A stretch of 64,000 nucleotides of DNA from Yersinia massiliensis. GTDB lineage: Bacteria; Pseudomonadota; Gammaproteobacteria; Enterobacterales; Enterobacteriaceae. The stretch spans positions 2,170,001 through 2,234,000 of the forward strand of contig NZ_CP028487.1 in NCBI RefSeq assembly GCF_003048255.1, read 5' to 3'. The notes below the pieces were generated by a model. That model was not told the DNA's origin and made no database searches. It saw only the letters and a list, made by a program, of their open reading frames with translations. The stretch's first letter is position 1. Each line of letters opens with the position of its first letter. Below, piece by piece: positions 57,006 through 64,000 of this stretch. A program made the position numbers and the translations under genes.

Positions 57006-57218
57006 CTAGCCAATCTTACGGCACAAGAATTTGCCTTTTATGACGCCATCAAAAAAACGACCTTTCGATACCACAGATATGAAATTCTGATAAACGCGCT
57101 CGGGGACACCCAAATACTGGTAAGTCCCTTGTTCTCGGAACTGTATTTCCAGCATGCGATTTTCAGGATCATATCCAATCGACAAAATTCTGGAAGATGT
57201 AACAGGTTGTCGCTGCAA
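57006..57218 (-). CDS. KTSC-domain small protein
   Basis: A 70-residue protein that consists almost wholly of a KTSC domain: SIGYDPENRMLEIQFREQGTYQY... places it, followed by VPERVYQNF and SKGRFFDGVIKGKF. The domain is also found at the C-terminus of some lysyl-tRNA synthetases and its role is unclear. The start codon is TTG at 57218, preceded by GAGGG at seven bases; no ATG is available in frame. It stands alone on the minus strand between yqgA and the pentapeptide gene. Confidence 0.75.
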   Translation of the reverse strand: MQRQPVTSSRILSIGYDPENRMLEIQFREQGTYQYLGVPERVYQNFISVVSKGRFFDGVIKGKFLCRKIG

Positions 57219-57676
57219 TAGTTGACCCTCAGTTTACGGTGTGGCTCTTGTGGTGATCGTAGAGCAGTTTAAGCATGATAACTTTGTCGGCGATCATTAT
57301 CACTGTTTGACTTGAGTATTAATAAATATTTTCCTCGCAACATTGCCACTGCATCACATGATGAAGAAATGGCTCATCAGCGGAACAGCAACTTGACGAA
57401 CGAAGTCCTTTTTGTGTTGGTTCAGAGCCAGGAGTTTCTTAAATGCCGCATAGCAAAAATTTGAAGTTTTGGGCTGTAAGGAGCTAGCAGAAAGGCGTTG
57501 GGTTCGTGTTTACCAAATGAATAGAGTGACTTAAGCGTGGGCGATTATTACTTTCATCCACTTATATCACTTAAATTATGTCTTGCCGCCCCCTTAAAAT
57601 AAGGTTTTAACACGATAAAAATAAAATAACAGTTGTATAAGCTGGGGGATTACACTCCAGCATAAGGCTGATAATC
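57219..57676. other. Intergenic region upstream of the PipB2-like gene
   Basis: 458 bases without a supported gene. The right half is AT-rich and contains a GCTGG/CCAGC hairpin at about 57641-57661, just before an AAGG ribosome-binding site. The stretch 57380-57530 could be decayed coding sequence, but I cannot name a source. Confidence 0.45.
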
Positions 57677-58708
57677 ATGACAAATAATGTTTCAAGTAGC
57701 AGTACTTTAAATATAGGTTACGCAGCAGGCATAGGTTCATTTGATGCCATAAAAGAAGCAGCCTCACCAAAAGGTATCCTAGAACACATCATTAATATTC
57801 TCACTTTCGGCGGTGTACGGCGGGGTAATGAAAGTCTTTATAAGGAAGTGATGGAAAAGATGGTTGAGGCTTTAAAAATTACAGATATAGAAAAGCTAGC
57901 AAACATCACAATTAACGATATTAATGGATGCGAAGTATCATTCATCATGTCAGAAAGAGATTCAGATAATGTCACAGTGGAAGTCAGAAAAGGTAATTAC
58001 ACTGAGAGCTCTAAAATTAATCTTCAGACCTACAAAGATGTTTGCCGAACATTAAAGCTAAGAGATGAATTACAACTGCCCCAAAACCCTGTGATATTAA
58101 CAGAGCAAGGTCAAATGAACTTGGCTGGGGTCGACCTTTCGAATGTCGATCTCAGCGAATTCGATTTGTCCCGAGCAAATTTAGTCGGTGCTGACCTGAG
58201 TGGTGCCAAATTAGCTAGTGCTAACTTGAATCAGACTAACTTATCTCAAGCTAACCTAAACGGTGCGGATTTAGCAGATTCAGATCTGAAAGGCGCTGAT
58301 TTGTTCCAAGCAACATTATTTCGAGCAGACTTGGCAGGTGCAAATCTGCGAGGAGCTAACTTGTCCCAAGTAACATTATTTCGTGCCAACTTAGTCAATG
58401 CTGATCTGTCGAAAGCAAACCTAACTTCTGCTGAGTTAGGCAATGCTAATCTTAAAGACGCCGACCTTATAGGGGCTGACTTGAGTTGTGCTAATCTGAC
58501 TAGCGCAAATCTCATAAATGCAGATCTCAGTAGTGCTGACCTCACTTGTGCAAATTTCACTAGCGCTAATCTGACCGATGCTGAACTAGCTAAAGCTAAT
58601 CTAACTTGTTCAACATTTGCCAATGCCACAATGATAAAAACAGGTATGAGTGGCGTTAAAATGCCAGGGGCTAATCTGACTGGTGCGATAACATCGGGAC
58701 CCATATGA
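57677..58708 (+). CDS. Pentapeptide-repeat protein with a PipB/PipB2-like N-terminal domain
   Basis: A 343-residue protein. Residues 1-145 are a non-repeat domain resembling the Salmonella type III effectors PipB and PipB2: SPKGILEHIINILTFGGVRR (30-49) aligns with SPKTILEYIINFFTFGGIRR of PipB2, and NDINGCEVSF, LPQNPVILTEQGQMNL match later blocks. Residues about 146-338 are some 35 tandem A(D/N)LXX pentapeptides, forming a right-handed beta-helix. The C-terminal LFNEF motif that PipB2 uses for kinesin-1 binding is absent. No signal peptide or membrane segment. The gene is more AT-rich than its neighbours, suggesting acquisition. Whether it is secreted is unknown; no type III genes are in the window. 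Confidence 0.85.
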   Translation: MTNNVSSSSTLNIGYAAGIGSFDAIKEAASPKGILEHIINILTFGGVRRGNESLYKEVMEKMVEALKITDIEKLANITINDINGCEVSFIMSERDSDNVTVEVRKGNYTESSKINLQTYKDVCRTLKLRDELQLPQNPVILTEQGQMNLAGVDLSNVDLSEFDLSRANLVGADLSGAKLASANLNQTNLSQANLNGADLADSDLKGADLFQATLFRADLAGANLRGANLSQVTLFRANLVNADLSKANLTSAELGNANLKDADLIGADLSCANLTSANLINADLSSADLTCANFTSANLTDAELAKANLTCSTFANATMIKTGMSGVKMPGANLTGAITSGPI

Positions 58709-59042
58709 TCGTAATATATAAAGCATAACCCTTCTAATGCAGCGTTAGCTCGTTACATCTTCTAGCGCTGCAATTTCTATTTGCGGTGTCGCTACATGGT
58801 TTTCTTATGTGGGAGTGATGCCCAATAAAGACACCATTCTGGGTGGATAAATCAATAATGGGAATGGTAGTATGGCGAGTCCGTTATAGCGTCACACCCT
58901 ATGCACAAAGCAAATTGTCTATATGAGTGTACATATCAGGCAAAGTAAAGCCTGATAGCGTTTATAACATCTTGATTTTAAATAGTATTGAATTTTGCAT
59001 GTGATCTGTCGTGTGGGTCACCACTGTAGATAAGGAATTAGA
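58709..59042. other. Intergenic region between the PipB2-like gene and thrS
   Basis: 334 bases. A hairpin with 11-base arms (TGCAGCGTTAG 58738-58748, CTAGCGCTGCA 58762-58772, one G-T pair) may end the upstream transcript. The rest should hold the thrS promoter and its translational operator (in E. coli ThrRS binds its own leader); I could not fold the operator by eye. AAGGAATTAGA precedes the thrS ATG. Confidence 0.55.
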
Positions 59043-60971
59043 ATGCCTGTTATTACCCTTCCTGACGGCAGTCAGCGTCATTACGATCACGCCGTTTCTG
59101 CGCTTGATGTTGCTTTAGATATCGGCCCCGGTTTGGCAAAAGCCTGTATCGCTGGCCGTGTCAATGGCGAGCTGGTAGATGCCAGCGACTTGATCGAATC
59201 TGATGCTCAACTGGCCATTATCACCACCAAAGATGCTGAAGGGCTGGAGATACTCCGCCACTCTTGTGCACACTTGTTAGGGCACGCCATCAAGCAACTT
59301 TGGCCAGATACCAAAATGGCAATCGGCCCAGTTATCGACAACGGTTTCTATTACGATGTCGATATTGACCGTACCTTGACGCAGGAAGACTTGGATCTGC
59401 TAGAAAAGCGGATGCATGAACTTGCCGATAAAGATTACGACGTCATTAAGAAAAAGGTCAGTTGGCAAGAAGCCCGTGACACTTTTGCTGCTCGTGGTGA
59501 AGATTATAAAGTGGCTATTCTCGATGAGAATATCAGTCGTGATGATCGCCCTGGTTTATATCACCATGAAGAATACGTTGATATGTGTCGTGGCCCACAC
59601 GTACCGAACATGCGTTTCTGCCATCATTTTAAATTGCAGAAAACTTCCGGTGCTTACTGGCGTGGCGATAGCAATAATAAAATGCTGCAACGTATTTATG
59701 GCACGGCTTGGGGTGATAAGAAGCAACTAAATGCTTATTTGCAACGTCTGGAAGAAGCGGCCAAACGCGACCATCGCAAGATTGGTAAGCAACTGGACCT
59801 TTACCACATGCAAGAAGAAGCACCGGGTATGGTGTTCTGGCATAACGACGGCTGGACCATCTTCCGTGAGCTGGAAACCTTTGTGCGCACCAAGCTTAAA
59901 GAGTACCAGTATCAGGAAGTGAAAGGGCCGTTTATGATGGACCGCGTACTGTGGGAAAAAACGGGGCATTGGGAAAACTATGGCGAACATATGTTTACCA
60001 CATCCTCAGAAAACCGTGAGTACTGCATCAAGCCAATGAACTGTCCTGGTCACGTTCAGATTTTCAACCAAGGGTTAAAATCATACCGTGACTTGCCATT
60101 GCGTATGGCCGAGTTCGGTAGCTGCCACCGTAATGAGCCATCGGGCGCTCTTCACGGCCTCATGCGTGTTCGTGGCTTTACTCAGGATGATGCGCACATT
60201 TTCTGTACCGAAGAGCAAGTTCGCGATGAAGTGAACAGTTGCATCAAGATGGTGTACGACATGTACAGCACCTTTGGCTTCGAGAAAATTGTGGTTAAGC
60301 TGTCTACTCGTCCTGAAAAACGTATCGGCAGTGATGAGCAATGGACTCGAGCCGAAACCGATTTGGCTGCTGCACTGACTGAAAACGGCATTCCGTTTGA
60401 TTATCAGCCGGGTGAAGGGGCGTTCTACGGGCCTAAAATTGAATTTACCTTGCATGATTGTTTGGATCGTGCGTGGCAGTGTGGTACCGTACAGCTCGAT
60501 TTCTCATTACCGGGCCGCTTAAGTGCGTCTTACATCGGCGAAAACAATGATCGTCAGGTGCCGGTAATGATTCACCGGGCCATTTTGGGGTCGATAGAGC
60601 GTTTTATCGGTATTTTAACCGAAGAATACGCAGGCTTCTTCCCAACGTGGTTAGCTCCGGTACAAGTCGTGGTGATGAATATCACCGATAGCCAGTCTGA
60701 TTATGTCCAACAAGTGACCAAAAAACTGCAAGATGCAGGGATTAGGGCAAAAGCGGACTTGAGAAATGAGAAGATTGGCTTTAAAATTCGAGAACATACG
60801 TTGCGTCGAGTTCCATATATGTTGGTCTGTGGCGATAAAGAGGTCGAGTCAGGCAAGATTGCCGTTCGTACCCGCCGCGGTAAAGACTTGGGAAGCTTGG
60901 ATGTCAACGTGGTCGTAGACCAGCTGCTAGCAGAAATTCGCAGCCGTAGTCTTCATCAACTGGAGGAATAA
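59043..60971 (+). CDS. thrS: Threonyl-tRNA synthetase
   Basis: A 642-residue class II synthetase, the same length as E. coli ThrS. An N-terminal TGS domain ([20 protein letters not shown]) is followed by the editing domain with [14 protein letters not shown] and the later CRGPHVP site, the class II catalytic core ([48 protein letters not shown]) and the anticodon-binding domain from about residue 535. It attaches Thr to tRNA and edits Ser-tRNA. It heads the thrS-infC-rpmI-rplT cluster; the stop is three bases before the infC start. Confidence 0.98.
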   Translation: MPVITLPDGSQRHYDHAVSALDVALDIGPGLAKACIAGRVNGELVDASDLIESDAQLAIITTKDAEGLEILRHSCAHLLGHAIKQLWPDTKMAIGPVIDNGFYYDVDIDRTLTQEDLDLLEKRMHELADKDYDVIKKKVSWQEARDTFAARGEDYKVAILDENISRDDRPGLYHHEEYVDMCRGPHVPNMRFCHHFKLQKTSGAYWRGDSNNKMLQRIYGTAWGDKKQLNAYLQRLEEAAKRDHRKIGKQLDLYHMQEEAPGMVFWHNDGWTIFRELETFVRTKLKEYQYQEVKGPFMMDRVLWEKTGHWENYGEHMFTTSSENREYCIKPMNCPGHVQIFNQGLKSYRDLPLRMAEFGSCHRNEPSGALHGLMRVRGFTQDDAHIFCTEEQVRDEVNSCIKMVYDMYSTFGFEKIVVKLSTRPEKRIGSDEQWTRAETDLAAALTENGIPFDYQPGEGAFYGPKIEFTLHDCLDRAWQCGTVQLDFSLPGRLSASYIGENNDRQVPVMIHRAILGSIERFIGILTEEYAGFFPTWLAPVQVVVMNITDSQSDYVQQVTKKLQDAGIRAKADLRNEKIGFKIREHTLRRVPYMLVCGDKEVESGKIAVRTRRGKDLGSLDVNVVVDQLLAEIRSRSLHQLEE

Positions 60972-60974
60972 AGT

Positions 60975-61526
60975 ATTAAAGGCGGAAAACGAGTTCAACC
61001 GGCGCGTCCTAATCGCATCAACAAAGAGATTCGCGCCACAGAAGTTCGCTTAACAGGCGTCGATGGTGAACAGATTGGTATTGTCAGTCTGAATGAAGCT
61101 CTTGAAAAAGCTGAGGAAGCTGGTGTTGATTTAGTAGAAATCAGTCCGAATGCCGAGCCGCCGGTTTGTCGTATCATGGATTACGGCAAATTCCTCTATG
61201 AGAAGAGCAAGTCGACAAAAGAACAGAAGAAGAAGCAAAAAGTTATTCAGGTCAAGGAAATCAAATTCCGTCCTGGTACCGATGATGGCGACTATCAGGT
61301 CAAACTACGCAACCTGATTCGCTTTCTGGAAGATGGCGATAAAGCCAAAATCACCCTACGTTTCCGTGGGCGTGAGATGGCGCACCAGCAGATCGGCATG
61401 GAAGTGCTTAACCGCGTCCGTAAAGATCTGTGCGAAGACATTGATTTGGCCGTTGTGGAGTCCTTCCCGACTCGTATCGAAGGCCGTCAAATGATCATGG
61501 TGCTCGCACCTAAGAAGAGACAGTAA
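60975..61526 (+). CDS. infC: Translation initiation factor IF-3 (AUU start)
   Basis: A 183-residue IF-3, read from the rare ATT start codon at 60975 that is conserved in enteric infC and lets IF-3 repress its own translation. GGAGG lies 9 bases upstream, inside the end of thrS. The first residues ([14 protein letters not shown]) match E. coli; the lysine-rich linker and C-terminal domain ([20 protein letters not shown]) follow. It is three residues longer than the E. coli protein, due to [14 protein letters not shown] near residue 155. Confidence 0.97.
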   Translation: MKGGKRVQPARPNRINKEIRATEVRLTGVDGEQIGIVSLNEALEKAEEAGVDLVEISPNAEPPVCRIMDYGKFLYEKSKSTKEQKKKQKVIQVKEIKFRPGTDDGDYQVKLRNLIRFLEDGDKAKITLRFRGREMAHQQIGMEVLNRVRKDLCEDIDLAVVESFPTRIEGRQMIMVLAPKKRQ

Positions 61527-61621
61527 GGCATTCAAGTAACAGGCTTCTCTACGCTTGCGTAGTCGGAGTCTGTTCGCCTAGCTAGCTCGTTGTAATTAAC
61601 AATGCGAAGTGGATATATTCA
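61527..61621 (+). promoter_or_regulatory. infC-rpmI spacer, expected L20 translational operator
   Basis: In E. coli, L20 represses rpmI-rplT by binding a pseudoknot formed between infC and rpmI sequence. This 95-base spacer has complementary G/C-rich patches (e.g. GGCTTCTCTACG and CGTAGTCGGAGTC) that could form part of it; the fold was not computed. Confidence 0.4.
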
Positions 61622-61819
61622 ATGCCAAAAATTAAGACAGTACGCGGCGCCGCTAAGCGCTTCAAAAAGACCGCCAATGGTGGTTTTAAGCGTAAGCATG
61701 CTAACCTGCGTCATATTTTGACCAAAAAAGCTACTAAGCGTAAACGTCATTTACGTCCAAAAGGCCTTGTATCTAAGAATGATCTGGGTCTGGTCGTGGC
61801 ATGTCTGCCGTACGCATAA
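61622..61819 (+). CDS. rpmI: Ribosomal protein L35
   Basis: A 65-residue basic 50S protein with the family pattern ([20 protein letters not shown] at the start; [16 protein letters not shown] in the middle). It follows infC and precedes rplT by 37 bases, the conserved order, and is translated under L20 feedback together with rplT. Confidence 0.98.
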
Positions 61820-61847
61820 GTAATTTTGGTTTGAATTAAGACGATAG

Positions 61848-62213
<366 letters not shown>

Positions 62214-62223
62214 GTCAGAATGG

Positions 62224-62249
62224 AAGAGGGAGCTTGTCTCCCTCTTTTA
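62224..62249 (+). terminator. Terminator after rplT
   Basis: Perfect 9-base arms AAGAGGGAG and CTCCCTCTT with a 5-base loop, then TTAA. The T-run is partly inside the stem, so read-through into pheM is possible, as known in E. coli. Confidence 0.8.
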
Positions 62250-62283
62250 ATCTTTGAGTTTCTTGGCAATTAAGGCCATCGTT

Positions 62284-62331
62284 ATGATGCATGTAGTTAC
62301 TTTTCGTTTCTTTTTTTACTTTAGCGCCTGA
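62284..62331 (+). CDS. pheM: PheM, phenylalanyl-tRNA synthetase operon leader peptide
   Basis: A 15-codon reading frame, [15 protein letters not shown]. Five phenylalanine codons are packed into seven positions and the FRFFFYFS core is the same as in E. coli PheM ([14 protein letters not shown]). Ribosome stalling at these codons when Phe-tRNA is scarce favours the antiterminator and turns on pheST. The frame could start at 62284 or 62287. It is followed by the attenuator hairpins. Confidence 0.93.
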   Translation: [15 protein letters not shown]

Positions 62332-62336
62332 TTTCA

Positions 62337-62402
62337 GGAGGCTGGTGCGTAAGAATAGAAACGAAAAATAACGCCAAAGCCTCCCATAGTGGAGGCTTTT
62401 TT
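62337..62402 (+). promoter_or_regulatory. Phenylalanine attenuator of pheST
   Basis: The terminator stem AAAGCCTCC (62376-62384) / GGAGGCTTT (62391-62399) is followed by a T-run. An upstream GGAGGCT (62337-62343) can pair with AGCCTCC instead, giving the antiterminator. Together with pheM this is a complete attenuation switch. Confidence 0.93.
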
Positions 62403-62507
62403 GTTTGTGATCTAAGCCACTTCAGGTGATGATAGAAGCAATATAACTAATAGATATCTTGCTGATTTTGTGTGAAAAATATTCTACTCATCGGTTTTTA
62501 ACTCATA

Positions 62508-63590
<1,083 letters not shown>

Positions 63591-63604
63591 GGCGGGAATA
63601 TCTC

Positions 63605-64000
63605 ATGAAATTCAGTGAACTTTGGTTACGCGAATGGGTGAACCCAGCCATTAGCAGTGACGAATTAACCCATCAAATTACAATGGCGGGTCTTGAAGTT
63701 GATGGCGTTGAGCCTGTTGCGGGCGAATTTAATGGTGTTGTTGTCGGTCACGTCGTGGAATGTGGTCAGCATCCAAATGCAGATAAACTGCGAGTGACCA
63801 AGATTGATGTGGGTGGTGATCGTCTGCTGGACATCGTTTGTGGTGCACCGAACTGTCGTCAAGGCCTGAAAGTTGCGGTTGCGACAGTGGGCGCTGTTTT
63901 ACCTGGAGACTTTAAGATTAAGGCCGCCAAGTTACGTGGTGAGCCATCAGAAGGCATGTTGTGTTCTTTCTCTGAGTTAGCAATTTCAGAAGATCACGAT
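63605..64000 (+). CDS. pheT: Phenylalanyl-tRNA synthetase beta subunit, N-terminal part
   Basis: The first 132 codons of pheT; the gene runs off the window. [20 protein letters not shown] starts the protein; the tRNA-binding (EMAP-like) domain follows with [16 protein letters not shown] and [19 protein letters not shown]. It makes up the beta part of the pheST enzyme, including editing and anticodon recognition in the missing remainder. Confidence 0.97.
   Translation, partial: MKFSELWLREWVNPAISSDELTHQITMAGLEVDGVEPVAGEFNGVVVGHVVECGQHPNADKLRVTKIDVGGDRLLDIVCGAPNCRQGLKVAVATVGAVLPGDFKIKAAKLRGEPSEGMLCSFSELAISEDHD

Noticed and set aside
57380..57530. Possible transposase remnant upstream of the PipB2-like gene
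   Set aside because: The stretch feels like decayed coding DNA, but I could not identify a family, terminal repeats or target duplication.
58110..58690. Dense short repeats that might suggest a CRISPR or a tandem array
   Set aside because: They encode A(D/N)LXX pentapeptides in one long frame and are not identical DNA repeats with spacers.
58246..58704. 152-codon frame on the minus strand opposite the pentapeptide repeats
   Set aside because: It is a shadow of the five-residue repeat; it has regular A/L/R-rich composition and no ribosome-binding site.
61176..61526. Open frame starting at an internal ATG of infC
   Set aside because: It is the in-frame remainder of infC; the true start is the ATT at 60975, supported by homology and a GGAGG site.

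Overview
The window is chromosomal DNA of an enterobacterium, most likely a Yersinia species outside the pestis/pseudotuberculosis group. The evidence is the yfeABCD manganese/iron operon, the pectin-catabolism set (ogl, kdgR, kdgM, togMNAB, a cytoplasmic family-2 pectate lyase, kduD, kdgF), and backbone blocks in the order known from enteric bacteria (letA-letB / msrC-proQ-prc-htpX-yebQ, hxpB-yniB-yniA, thrS-infC-rpmI-rplT-pheM-pheS-pheT). The species call is inference; no rRNA or tRNA gene was seen.

Layout. 0-2.2 kb: yebV and a three-PAS diguanylate cyclase. 2.3-8.5 kb: a complete archaic (Csu-type, spore coat U domain) chaperone-usher pilus operon. 8.7-11.2 kb: a 14-helix MFS exporter divergent from a LysR regulator. 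11.2-20 kb: letB/letA, msrC, proQ, prc, htpX. 20-24 kb: yebQ, ogl and kdgR. 24-27.4 kb: amiD, tcyP, ydjM. 27.6-36.5 kb: the pectin oligomer locus, with four KdgR-type operators of identical geometry (counting the one at ogl) controlling porin, ABC importer, lyase and the KduD/KdgF enzymes. 36.5-39 kb: hxpB, yniB, yniA. 39.3-43 kb: yfeABCD under a near-consensus Fur box. 43.2-45.4 kb: emtA, marC and two small unrecognised genes. 45.6-56 kb: an eight-gene operon with a divergent PlaR/YiaJ-type regulator. It encodes an RbsA-class sugar ABC importer, an SMP-30 family lactonase, 2,3-diketo-L-gulonate reductase, L-xylulose kinase, keto-gulonate-phosphate decarboxylase and an L-xylulose-5-P 3-epimerase. 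56-58.7 kb: yqgA, a KTSC-domain gene and a pentapeptide-repeat protein whose N-terminal half resembles the Salmonella type III effectors PipB and PipB2. 59-64 kb: the thrS-infC-rpmI-rplT block, the pheM attenuator and pheS-pheT; pheT runs off the window.

How the parts work together. Pectin oligomers would enter through KdgM, be carried by TogMNAB, and be cut by PelW and Ogl to unsaturated monomers, which KdgF and KduD channel toward 2-keto-3-deoxygluconate; KdgR gates the set. The second sugar locus looks like a plant-ascorbate/diketogulonate route in which the E. coli TRAP transporter (YiaMNO) is replaced by an ABC importer plus a lactonase, and in which the last 4-epimerase is missing. The points most worth a second look are the PipB2-like protein, this remodelled ascorbate-type operon with its paired operators, the Csu-type pilus next to a diguanylate cyclase at a site where rsmF would be expected, and the two small genes at 45 kb.
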